Part shown: one piece after another, positions 1-7,157 of the stretch
How the letters are laid out: each line of letters starts with the position of its first letter
Numbering within the stretch: position 1 is the first letter of the stretch
Assembly (NCBI GenBank): GCA_910585215.1
Contig: CAJUDQ010000056.1
Coordinates: 1 to 16,437 of the forward strand
DNA from: an uncultured Lachnospiraceae bacterium
GTDB lineage: Bacteria; Bacillota; Clostridia; Lachnospirales; Lachnospiraceae
Direction: 5' to 3'
Length of the DNA stretch: 16,437 nt
The notes under the pieces: generated by a model
Databases searched by the model: none
Told to the model about the DNA's origin: nothing
What the model saw: only the letters and a program-made list of their open reading frames with translations
Program-made: the position numbers and the translations under genes

Positions 1-28
1 GGAGTTCAGACGTGTGCTCTTCCGATCT
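1..28 (+). other. Illumina TruSeq read-2 adapter remnant (not genomic)
   Basis: The first 28 bases match, from memory, the 3' portion of the standard Illumina TruSeq read-2 adapter and end in its hallmark CTCTTCCGATCT. Biological sequence therefore starts at about base 29. The contig end is artefactual, and anything translated through these bases should be ignored. Confidence 0.97.
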
Positions 29-255
29 ATTTTGTAAAACCGACCAGAGTGATGGTAAAGGACCTCTCCATAGCTTCCGAAGCAGAGATGGTTGTGATTA
101 CCGGAGATATTGATGTTGCCTATGCAGCAAATGTAAATACAAAAAATAAAGAACTGGTGGTTCCAACAGAATCCAAAATAAACTTTGAAAACGGTGAAGC
201 ACTGGTAACGCTTCCTGCCCAGTCCGTAGTGGCTGTTATTGCAGAAATTGTCTGA
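29..255 (+). CDS. C-terminal fragment of a probable glycoside hydrolase
   Basis: The frame is open from the adapter junction to the TGA at 253-255, so this is the 3' end of a longer gene whose start lies off the contig. An internal GTG at 49 would give a short ORF but has no convincing ribosome site, so I treat the gene as truncated. The visible 70-odd residues look like a terminal beta-sandwich: alternating hydrophobic strands, then NGEALVTLPAQSVVAVIAE. A closing 'LPA-SVV' strand of this kind is common at the end of alpha-L-arabinofuranosidases (GH51-like) and related glycosidases. The catalytic domain is not in the window, so the family is only a guess. A terminator follows directly, so it ends its own transcription unit. 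Confidence 0.45.
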
Positions 256-282
256 CAAAACAAAAAAATAAAATAGATTATA

Positions 283-318
283 AAAAAAGAGAGATTGTCA
301 AAAGACAGTCTCTTTTTT
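283..318 (+). terminator. Rho-independent terminator
   Basis: The stem AGAGATTGTC (290-299) pairs with GACAGTCTCT (304-313), with one G-U wobble, around an AAAA loop. It is flanked by A-run and T-run tracts, so it could work in both directions. It closes the partial gene ending at 255. Confidence 0.85.
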
Positions 319-647
319 ATTTTAACTCAGAAAATTACTTCATATTCTGTAATGTTGCCTTTTCAGAGTATCTAATTTATCAAATATATATTAATTACAG
401 CAGGTTCAGCTATGTTACTTTGCCAAAATAAGCAAATTGCAGGAAGATTTTCATAAATTTCTATACTTTCTTGTGGAAAATTATAGAATACTGTTGTATA
501 TTTTTAAGAACTTTGATTGCAAAAATTTTACTTTAGTGCTATCATATAACAGGAAATTTTAAGAAACTATTTTTTCAGACATATTTATACAAATTTCCAG
601 AAAAATACTGTTTTATCGTAGGAAAATATATCAGATATCAGGAGTGA
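319..647. other. AT-rich intergenic region before the envelope locus
   Basis: There are about 330 bases with no credible ORF on either strand. I see one reasonable promoter (517-545), a roughly 95-base leader after it, and a ribosome site at 640-644. A small inverted repeat, TTTGC...GCAAA, lies near 420-440 and has no clear role. No riboswitch was recognised. Confidence 0.6.
517..545 (+). promoter_or_regulatory. Candidate sigma-A promoter with extended -10
   Basis: A -35-like TTGCAA (517-522), a 17-base spacer and TATCAT (540-545) preceded by TGC, i.e. an extended -10. Predicted transcription start is about 552, giving a leader of roughly 100 bases before the first transglutaminase-like gene. 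The core TGCTATCATATA recurs with one change upstream of the second paralog (2355-2366). Confidence 0.5.
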
Positions 648-653
648 ATGGAT

Positions 654-2318
654 ATGAAAGCCAGAAAACAAAAGCATACAGCTAAATGGAAACTGATGAT
701 GAAACAAGCGCTGATAAATAAACAAAAAAAATTAATCCCTTTCATTTTGATTCTTCTCAGTATTTGCATATCTGCTGCGCTGTTGATATACTCTTATACC
801 ATGCGGGTATATGCACACTGTTCTGCAGAGGCCGGAACAGAAATTCTTGCAGAGGATTTTCTGAAAAATCCTGAAAAATCGGCTGTATTTATGGAAAACA
901 GCCCAAAAATTGACAGCTCTGTTCCAGGCGATTATACTGTAAAAATCAAATCGGGAATCTTTACTTACAACTGTGTCGTTACTATTCAGGATACCATTCC
1001 CCCAAAAGCTGATATAAAAAATGTCTATATTGAACCTGGAGAAACTGTCCAGCCGGAAGATTTTATCATCGAGATTAATGATGTGACCAAAGTGACTGCT
1101 TCATTTGTGAAAAAGCCCGATTACAGCATTTATGGAAAACAGAAACTATCCATACTGTTGACAGACGAAGGAAAAAATACTTCTGTTTATGAAACAGACC
1201 TGATTACTCGTCCGACAAAACACGAAATTACAATAGAAGCTGGAGAAATGATTCCTGCTCTGTCAGATTTTCTGTTCATTGAAAACCAAGAAGCAGAATT
1301 TGTTACTTCTGTTTCAGAAATGGATACCTGTCTGACAGGAGATTATCCTATTGAAATTTCTACTGAACAGACAAGCTATACTACCATTCTGCATATTCAG
1401 GACACGACGGCTCCTGAATTGACGCTTCGAGATATTGAATGTTATACCTGCGATGTCGTAGACATCCACGACTTTGTAGTTTCTGCCAAAGATACTTCTT
1501 CTGTCACTCTTTCATATGTCACAGAACCTGATTTTACAAAAATCGGAAAACAGTCTGTTACTGTCAAAGCATCTGACGAAAGCGGAAATTCTGTAGAAAA
1601 AACGGCTGTGCTGATTTTAAAGGAAGACCTTGAACCTCCGGTTATTTTGGGAGCACAGAATATTTTTGCCTATATTGGAGACAAAATAAGTTATAAAAAA
1701 GGAATTACTATATCTGACAATTGTGATGCAAATGCTGAATTAACAGTAGATATCAGTCTGGTTCATCCAGATATAGAAGGTGATTATCCTGTCACTTATA
1801 CTGCCAGAGACAAGTCAGGCAATGAATCCATTCAGACAATCATACTTTCTCTGCGTGAACGACCATATTCTCAGGAAAAGGTAGATGCGCTTGCCGATGA
1901 AATTATAGCTCAGATTATTACAGAAACTATGACTGGTTATGATAAACTTCTTGCTATTTATAACTGGATTCAGAATAATGTATATTTTATTGAACATTCT
2001 GATAAGGATAACTGGCTTAAAGCCGCCTATGAGGGCTTTACTGAACATAAAGGGGACTGTTATGTATTTGCATGTACCGCAAAGGCACTTCTTACACGTG
2101 CCGGAATTGCAAATCGGGATATTAACAAAATCCCTACTAATTATCAGCATTTTTGGAATCTTGTAGATATTGGAGAGGGCTGGTATCATTTTGACTCCTG
2201 TCCAAGAGATGACTTTCCATTTCTCTGTTATATAGACGACGACACATTGATGGAGATTTCACGTGATAGAGACGGATATCACACTTATGACAGAACAATA
2301 TTTACAGATATTCAATAA
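654..2318 (+). CDS. Membrane-anchored Ig-repeat protein with transglutaminase-like domain (paralog 1)
   Basis: The start at 654 is preferred to the ATG at 648. The AGGAG at 640-644 sits 9 bases from 654 but only 3 from 648. The product (554 aa) has a basic N-terminus, one membrane segment at about residues 27-48, then about five Ig-like/DUF5011-like repeats of 65-80 aa (about 57-403). The last repeat has the GDYPVTYTARDKSGN signature. A transglutaminase-like domain follows, with a plausible triad: Cys469 in KGDCYVFA, His499 in YQHFWNLV and Asp514 in WYHFDSCP. Topology predicts one N-terminal anchor with the rest outside the cell. Such domains can act as cysteine peptidases, amidases or cross-linkers; the substrate here is unknown. 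It is a tandem paralog of the next gene and precedes the acylation genes, suggesting surface-polymer work. No sortase signal is seen. Confidence 0.85.
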   Translation: MKARKQKHTAKWKLMMKQALINKQKKLIPFILILLSICISAALLIYSYTMRVYAHCSAEAGTEILAEDFLKNPEKSAVFMENSPKIDSSVPGDYTVKIKSGIFTYNCVVTIQDTIPPKADIKNVYIEPGETVQPEDFIIEINDVTKVTASFVKKPDYSIYGKQKLSILLTDEGKNTSVYETDLITRPTKHEITIEAGEMIPALSDFLFIENQEAEFVTSVSEMDTCLTGDYPIEISTEQTSYTTILHIQDTTAPELTLRDIECYTCDVVDIHDFVVSAKDTSSVTLSYVTEPDFTKIGKQSVTVKASDESGNSVEKTAVLILKEDLEPPVILGAQNIFAYIGDKISYKKGITISDNCDANAELTVDISLVHPDIEGDYPVTYTARDKSGNESIQTIILSLRERPYSQEKVDALADEIIAQIITETMTGYDKLLAIYNWIQNNVYFIEHSDKDNWLKAAYEGFTEHKGDCYVFACTAKALLTRAGIANRDINKIPTNYQHFWNLVDIGEGWYHFDSCPRDDFPFLCYIDDDTLMEISRDRDGYHTYDRTIFTDIQ

Positions 2319-2337
2319 GAGTTCTCTTTCATAATTA

Positions 2338-2366
2338 TTGTCAAATTTGATTTATGCTATGATATA
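2338..2366 (+). promoter_or_regulatory. Candidate extended -10 promoter for paralog 2
   Basis: TGCTATGATATA (2355-2366) matches the promoter core of the first paralog at 11 of 12 bases, giving TGC plus TATGAT as an extended -10. The nearest -35-like TTGTCA (2338-2343) is only 14 bases away, so the -10 would have to carry most of the strength. Predicted start is about 2370, upstream of the hairpin at 2405-2449. Confidence 0.4.
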
Positions 2367-2404
2367 GGCCATTCATAATCTGATAATTGTAAGCTTCCGT
2401 AAAG

Positions 2405-2449
2405 AACTGCTTTGCAAAAGCTGTGTGAAAAAATACAAAGCAGTTTTTT
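2405..2449 (+). terminator. Terminator or attenuator between the paralogs
   Basis: AACTGCTTTG (2405-2414) is perfectly complementary to CAAAGCAGTT (2436-2445), with a 21-base loop and a T-run to 2449. It can end transcription of the first paralog. The next start codon is only 35 bases on, too close for a full promoter, so mRNA for the second paralog must also read through it. A small alternative hairpin (GCTTT 2409-2413 with AAAGC 2417-2421) would use the same 5' arm. Confidence 0.7.
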
Positions 2450-2483
2450 ATGAAATAAAAAATAATCAGGAGTATCTTAAAAA

Positions 2484-4394
2484 ATGAAAAACAAGAATTT
2501 CAATCGAAAAACCACTATTCAGAAAAAGGATATTCAGAACAAGGGTATTCGGAAAAAGATGGCTCATGAAAAGTGTATCTTTTTGTTATCGTTTGTTATG
2601 TTTGCTCTTTGTCTTCTTTTGGCAGTTTCTTTTGTCATATATACATATGCCACCAGAGTGTATGCACACTGTGTTGCAGAAGCCGGCACGGAAATTCTGG
2701 CGGAGGATTTTTTAAAAAAGAGTGATAAAACTGCCGAATTTATCACAGAACATTCTGAAATTAATATTTTTATTCCGGGAAATTATGATGTAAAAATCAA
2801 ATCTGGCATCTTTACCTATCATTGTGTAATTACAATTCAGGATACAATTGCACCGGAAGCAACAGTAAAAAAGGTTTATATTAAACCGGAAGAAACGGTT
2901 ACACCCGAGGATTTTATTACAGAAATAAGAGATATGACAAAGGTATCGTGTACTTTTGTCGCAGAACCCGACTATACTATTTACGGAGAACAGAACATTT
3001 CTATTTTGCTTACGGATTTGGGAGGAAATAAATCTGTTTATGAAACTGCCCTGATTATCCGGCCTGCAAAAGAAGAACTTACCATAGAAGCCGGAGCAGC
3101 TTTGCCTGCTTTGACTGATTTTTTACTGTCTGAACACAAAAACGCAAGCTTTCTTACCCCGCTTGAACAAATAAATACAAATCAGCCAGGAGATTATAAT
3201 ATTGAAATTTCTGCTGACGGGACAAGTTATACTACTGTTCTTCATGTAAAAGATACTACTGCACCGGAACTGATATTAAGGGATATTGAAATTTATACTT
3301 TTCAGACAGTTTCTATGGAGGATTTTATCGTATCGGTTTCAGATATTTCACCGGTTGATTGCAGTTATGTGACAGAGCCGGATTTGTCCTTTATTGGAAC
3401 ACAGAAAATTACAATTTGTGCTGTTGATGAAAATGGAAATTCTGCAGAAAAAACCGCAAATCTGACATTAAAACAAGATACAGAACCACCGGAATTAATC
3501 CTGAGAAATATTGACTGCTATAACTTTGAATCTGTGAAAATAGAAGATTTTATTGTGTCGGTTTCAGATATTTCACCCGTTGACTGCAGTTATGTGACAG
3601 AGCCGGATTTATCCTTTATTGGAACACAGCAGATTGTTATCCGTGCAACAGATAAAAGTGGGAATATTATGGAACAAACTGCCGAACTCACATTGAGACA
3701 GGATACAGAACCGCCGGTTATTCTCGGAGTTTCAGATATTTTTATTTATCTTGGTGAAAAAATCAGCTATAAAAAGGGAATAACAGTATCAGATAATTGC
3801 GATACAAATGTAAAGTTGTCTGTAGACAGCAGCCTTGTAAATCCAAATACAGAGGGCGACTACCCTGTCACTTATTCCGCGCAGGATATCTCGGGCAATA
3901 GTACCATTTTAACCATTACAGTATCTGTTCGTCAGCGTACTTATTCGGAAGAACAGGTTTACGCTTTTGCTGACAGAGTATTATCAGAAATTATTACAGA
4001 TACTATGACCAGTTATGAAAAGCTGACAGCTATTTATAACTGGGCGCAGAACAATATATTTTATATTGAAACATTTGAAAAAGGAAACTGGCTAAAGGGT
4101 GCCTATGAAGGATTTACAAATCACAAGGGAGACTGTTATGCGTATGCATGCGTTTCTCAGGCGTTGCTGATACGGGCAGGCATTCCCACAAAAATGATTC
4201 ACAGAATCCCCACCACTTATGAGCATTACTGGAATCTTGTAGATATCGGGGAAGGCTGGAAGCATTTTGATTCTTGTCCAAGAGATGATAATCCATATCT
4301 TTGTTATATTGATGATGCAAACCTTATGGCATATTCTGTTATGAATTATGACTGTCACAACTATGACAGAACGGTATTTACAGATATTTATTAA
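2484..4394 (+). CDS. Membrane-anchored Ig-repeat protein with transglutaminase-like domain (paralog 2)
   Basis: A 636-residue paralog of the preceding gene. AGGAG at 2468-2472 lies 11 bases before the ATG. A Lys-rich N-terminus is followed by a membrane segment (about 31-53), then the same RVYAHC...AEAGTEILAEDF junction as in paralog 1, and six Ig-like repeats. The extra repeat comes from an internal 75-codon duplication at 3252-3701. The transglutaminase-like domain (about 490-636) keeps Cys551 in KGDCYAYA, His581 in YEHYWNLV and Asp596 in WKHFDSCP, so it looks active. Length differs from paralog 1 essentially by one repeat plus a longer N-terminus. No terminator is evident before the racemase gene 84 bases downstream, so it is probably cotranscribed with the acylation genes. 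Function is unknown. A cell-surface cysteine hydrolase or transferase is the likeliest class. Confidence 0.85.
   Translation: MKNKNFNRKTTIQKKDIQNKGIRKKMAHEKCIFLLSFVMFALCLLLAVSFVIYTYATRVYAHCVAEAGTEILAEDFLKKSDKTAEFITEHSEINIFIPGNYDVKIKSGIFTYHCVITIQDTIAPEATVKKVYIKPEETVTPEDFITEIRDMTKVSCTFVAEPDYTIYGEQNISILLTDLGGNKSVYETALIIRPAKEELTIEAGAALPALTDFLLSEHKNASFLTPLEQINTNQPGDYNIEISADGTSYTTVLHVKDTTAPELILRDIEIYTFQTVSMEDFIVSVSDISPVDCSYVTEPDLSFIGTQKITICAVDENGNSAEKTANLTLKQDTEPPELILRNIDCYNFESVKIEDFIVSVSDISPVDCSYVTEPDLSFIGTQQIVIRATDKSGNIMEQTAELTLRQDTEPPVILGVSDIFIYLGEKISYKKGITVSDNCDTNVKLSVDSSLVNPNTEGDYPVTYSAQDISGNSTILTITVSVRQRTYSEEQVYAFADRVLSEIITDTMTSYEKLTAIYNWAQNNIFYIETFEKGNWLKGAYEGFTNHKGDCYAYACVSQALLIRAGIPTKMIHRIPTTYEHYWNLVDIGEGWKHFDSCPRDDNPYLCYIDDANLMAYSVMNYDCHNYDRTVFTDIY
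3252..3701 (+). repeat. Two tandem 225-base copies of an Ig-like module
   Basis: Copy 1 is 3252-3476 and copy 2 is 3477-3701, each exactly 75 codons. The central block around SDISPVDCSYVTEPDLSFIG is identical in protein and nearly identical in DNA. The flanks differ (for example RDIEIYTFQ versus RNIDCYNFE), so this is a true, somewhat aged duplication and not an assembly stutter. Paralog 1 has one copy. Confidence 0.9.
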
Positions 4395-4399
4395 GATAT

Positions 4400-4428
4400 T
4401 TTATAGGAAAACCGATAATAAATATACT
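4400..4428 (+). promoter_or_regulatory. Weak candidate promoter before the racemase gene
   Basis: TTTATA (4400-4405), a 17-base spacer, then TATACT (4423-4428). Both boxes are imperfect in an AT-rich gap, so this may be chance. If real, it would give the acylation genes their own start at about 4435. Confidence 0.25.
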
Positions 4429-4478
4429 ATTGATAAACAAGCTATTAATATGGAAAGGTATTTATAAAAAAGATTATT

Positions 4479-5195
4479 ATGAAAAAACTAGGAATTCTTG
4501 GCGGCCTTGGTCCAATGGCAACCGCATATTTTCTTCAGCTTATTATTCAAATGACTCAGGCAGAAACAGACCAGGAACATATTGAAAGTATTATTTATAA
4601 CTGCCCTTCTATTCCTGACAGAACACAGTTTATTCTGGGAAAAAGTACCTGCTCTCCTCTTCCGTCTATGATTGAAATCATACAAAAACTGGCTGAACAG
4701 GGTGTTGATATCTGTGCAATTCCATGTATTACAGCGCATTATTTTCATAAAGAACTGACGGCTGCCGTTTCGGTTCCCGTGATTCATGGTATTGAAGAAA
4801 CTGCTGTATATTTGAAACAGAGAAATATTCAAAAAGCTGGAATTATGGCTACAGACGGAACTGTACAGACAATGCTTTTCTCACAGGAATTTGAAAAAAA
4901 AGGAGTGAAATGTATTTATCCTTCTCCCCTCTGTCAGTCTTATATTATGGAGCTTATTTATAAAAATATAAAAGCCGGATTGCCGATAGAAATCGACAAA
5001 TTTCATATGGTTTCAAAAGAATTGTATGCTTTGGGTGCAGAAGTGATTTTGCTGGGCTGTACAGAGCTTTCTATGATAAAAAAAGAATTTCCTGTTGGCC
5101 CGGGATGTCTTGATGTTATGGACGTTCTTGCAAAATGCTGTGTAGAAATGTGTGGAGCACACCCAAAACCCAAATACAATGAATTAATTACTTAA
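4479..5195 (+). CDS. Aspartate/glutamate racemase family protein
   Basis: A 238-residue, two-domain, cofactor-independent racemase of the Asp/Glu/hydantoin superfamily. The N-terminus KKLGILGGLGPMATAYF is typical. The two catalytic cysteines are Cys83 (AIPCITAH) and Cys194 (LLGCTELS), at the positions usual for aspartate racemases. One oddity is that the first motif reads Cys-Ile-Thr where Cys-Asn-Thr is usual, which may shift substrate preference. Family members interconvert L- and D-aspartate or glutamate in the cytoplasm. Its place 38 bases before an amino-acid adenylation gene suggests it supplies the D-amino acid for that enzyme (inference). The ribosome site is weak: GGAAAGG at 4452-4458 is too far from the ATG. 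The start is fixed by family N-terminal similarity. MurI is less likely on the GGLGP motif. Substrate is not settled. Confidence 0.88.
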   Translation: MKKLGILGGLGPMATAYFLQLIIQMTQAETDQEHIESIIYNCPSIPDRTQFILGKSTCSPLPSMIEIIQKLAEQGVDICAIPCITAHYFHKELTAAVSVPVIHGIEETAVYLKQRNIQKAGIMATDGTVQTMLFSQEFEKKGVKCIYPSPLCQSYIMELIYKNIKAGLPIEIDKFHMVSKELYALGAEVILLGCTELSMIKKEFPVGPGCLDVMDVLAKCCVEMCGAHPKPKYNELIT

Positions 5196-5233
5196 ATTAC
5201 AAAAAATTTATTACGAAAGTGAAGTGATTTACC

Positions 5234-6751
5234 ATGCAAAATAATGTTTTAGATTATCTGGATACTACTGTAAAGAGAGTTCCCAATAAAACCGCCTTTG
5301 TAAACGATGATGTAAGCTATACCTTTCTTCAGGTATATGAGCGAAGTCGCAGCATAGGTACCTGCCTTTCACAAAAAGGTTTTTATCGGAAGCCTGTATT
5401 GGTGTTTATGAAAAAAAGTCCCGAAACTGTGACTGCTTTTTTCGGAATTATACGTTCTGGCTGTTTTTATGTTCCTGTGGATGAAGAAATGCCAAAAATG
5501 CGCATTCAGTTGATTCTGGAAACATGCAAGGCGGAAGTAATTATCTGTGACAACCGCACATTGCCGCTGGCAGAAACACTTTGCTTTGACGGAGAAATTA
5601 TTCCTTATGATACTGCTTCTTCATGGACGGAAGATTCAAAATGCCTTGATAAGATACGCAGCCAGGTGATTGATACTGACCCGATTTATATTGTATTTAC
5701 ATCAGGTTCTACAGGTGTTCCAAAAGGTGTGTGTGCCTGTCACCGTTCTGTAATTGACTATGTGGAACAGCTTTCGGATGTTCTGGGTTTTTCAGAGGAT
5801 ACTGTTTTTGGAAATCAGACACCTCTCTATTTTGATGCATGCCTGAAAGAATTATACCCTACTCTAAAATTCGGGGCCACTACCTATCTGATTCCCCATA
5901 AACACTTTATGTTTCCAATAAAGCTGGTGGAATATCTGAATGAAAATAAAATCAATACGATTTGCTGGGTAGTATCAGCACTGACAATGATTTCTTCCTT
6001 TCAGACGTTTGATAAAATAAAACCGGAATATCTGCATACAATTGCCTTTGGAAGTGAGGTATTTCCATTAAAACAGTTTAAAATCTGGAAAAAAACGCTT
6101 CCAGATGCCGCATTTTTCAATTTATACGGACCAACGGAAGGAACAGGCATGTGCTGCTATTATCCGGTTACAAGAGAACTGGAGCCGACAGAACCCATAC
6201 CGATAGGCTATCCTTTTAAAAATACAGAAATTCTTTTGCTAAATGAAGAAAACAAGCTTGCAGGTGAAAATGAACCAGGTGAAATCTGTATTCGCGGTAC
6301 TTCTGTTACTCTGGGGTATTATAATAATTTTGACAAAACAAACGCTTCCTTTGTTCAAAACCCTTTAAATACTTCTTATCCTGAGATTATCTATCGGACT
6401 GGAGATATCGGACAGAAAAACAGCTATGGAGAACTGGTATTTCTGTCCAGAAAAGATTATCAGATTAAACATATGGGACACAGAATAGAACTTGGAGAAA
6501 TTGAGGCAAATGTAAACGGGCTGGAAAAGGTTCGGTTTGCATGCTGTATTTATGATAAAGATAAAAACAAAATTATTTTGTATTATGTAGGAGAAATTGA
6601 AACTCCTAAATTAACCCGAACTCTGAGAGAAATGCTCCCTCGCTATATGTTGCCGAATCATATTATTCGACTGGAAGAAATGCCTTTTACCGCAAACGGC
6701 AAGATTGACCGCAATGCGTTAAAAATAAAATATAAAGAAATATATGAATAA
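5234..6751 (+). CDS. Amino-acid adenylation enzyme (DltA/NRPS A-domain-like)
   Basis: A free-standing 505-residue adenylation enzyme expected to activate an amino acid with ATP and load it on the carrier protein encoded 45 bases downstream. Core motifs are complete: TSGSTGVPKG (156-165), NLYGPTE (296-302), YRTGD (387-391), RKDYQIKHMGHRIELGEIE (406-424) and NGKIDR with catalytic Lys490. Asp201 in YFDACLKELYP is the usual alpha-amino-group anchor, so the substrate is an amino acid. By eye, the specificity positions read D201, A202, K205, C244, then I270/F272, L297, G305, M306, K490. DltA has an FCGE loop whose Cys helps select D-alanine; here the loop is AFGSE. The Lys at the third code position recalls Glu-type NRPS codes. 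Overall it is related to DltA but probably not a D-Ala enzyme. The ribosome site is weak (GAAGTGA). Confidence 0.88.
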   Translation: MQNNVLDYLDTTVKRVPNKTAFVNDDVSYTFLQVYERSRSIGTCLSQKGFYRKPVLVFMKKSPETVTAFFGIIRSGCFYVPVDEEMPKMRIQLILETCKAEVIICDNRTLPLAETLCFDGEIIPYDTASSWTEDSKCLDKIRSQVIDTDPIYIVFTSGSTGVPKGVCACHRSVIDYVEQLSDVLGFSEDTVFGNQTPLYFDACLKELYPTLKFGATTYLIPHKHFMFPIKLVEYLNENKINTICWVVSALTMISSFQTFDKIKPEYLHTIAFGSEVFPLKQFKIWKKTLPDAAFFNLYGPTEGTGMCCYYPVTRELEPTEPIPIGYPFKNTEILLLNEENKLAGENEPGEICIRGTSVTLGYYNNFDKTNASFVQNPLNTSYPEIIYRTGDIGQKNSYGELVFLSRKDYQIKHMGHRIELGEIEANVNGLEKVRFACCIYDKDKNKIILYYVGEIETPKLTRTLREMLPRYMLPNHIIRLEEMPFTANGKIDRNALKIKYKEIYE

Positions 6752-6777
6752 AGCAATAAACCTTGGATGGATTGCTT
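6751..6777 (+). other. Intercistronic hairpin between ligase and carrier genes
   Basis: AAGCAAT (6751-6757) and ATTGCTT (6771-6777) form a perfect 7-bp stem with a 13-base loop. No T-run follows, so it is not a terminator. It may be an mRNA processing or stabilising element favouring the downstream carrier, or chance. Confidence 0.35.
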
Positions 6778-6795
6778 CAATGAAAGGAGAAAAAA

Positions 6796-7053
6796 ATGGA
6801 GACATTTAATGAAGGCGTATATTCAGAATTATTAGAAATTTTACAAAATCTTCATCCTGATGTGGATTTCACAACAAACAGAGAGCTAGTAGATGCGGGA
6901 ATTATCGACTCTTTTGATATTGTCACAATTATATCTGATATTGCAGATATTTTTGATGTAACGATATCTGCAGATGAAATTATACCGGAAAACTTTAACA
7001 GCGCTTCTGCTCTTGCTGAATTGATTAAAATCAAACTTGAAGATGAGGAATAA
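6796..7053 (+). CDS. Acyl/peptidyl carrier protein (DltC-like)
   Basis: An 85-residue acidic four-helix carrier. Ser39 in AGIIDSFDIVTI is the phosphopantetheine attachment site (the usual DS motif). The thioester-bound amino acid would be made by the adjacent adenylation enzyme and passed to the MBOAT protein at the membrane. Length and the DSFDIV form match small stand-alone carriers such as DltC rather than fatty-acid ACP, whose motif is usually DSLD. An excellent ribosome site (GGAG 6786-6789, 6 bases from ATG) is the strongest in the operon, in line with the excess normally needed for a carrier. No phosphopantetheinyl transferase gene is in the window. Confidence 0.9.
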   Translation: METFNEGVYSELLEILQNLHPDVDFTTNRELVDAGIIDSFDIVTIISDIADIFDVTISADEIIPENFNSASALAELIKIKLEDEE

Positions 7054-7157
7054 AAAATGGAGGTAAGAAATTAAAAAAGAACTCTAAAAAATATTTATAA
7101 AAAGATATCTAAAGAAGGCTTTATAAAAAAGAATCTTAAAAAGGATAGGATATAGCC
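7054..7157 (+). other. Lys-codon-rich gap with an orphan Shine-Dalgarno
   Basis: GGAGG at 7059-7063 is a perfect ribosome-binding core but has no ATG/GTG/TTG at useful spacing. An ATG at 7057 gives only five codons, and after that stop the same frame stays open to the TAG at 7153 as a Lys/Ile-rich peptide. No TM microprotein of DltX type is encoded. It may be a decayed small ORF or simply AT-rich spacer. Confidence 0.3.

Noticed and set aside
49..255. A complete 68-residue protein starting with GTG at 49
   Set aside because: The frame stays open upstream to the adapter junction, there is no ribosome site, and the content looks like the end of a larger enzyme.
319..647. Riboswitch in the long leader before paralog 1
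   Set aside because: No conserved aptamer core was recognised, only AT-rich DNA and small chance stems.
648..653. Upstream ATG at 648 as the start of paralog 1
   Set aside because: AGGAG would be only 3 bases away; the ATG at 654 has ideal 9-base spacing. The two differ by two residues.
3252..3701. Internal duplication as an assembly error
   Set aside because: The copies differ at many positions outside the core, and the reading frame and repeat phase are kept.
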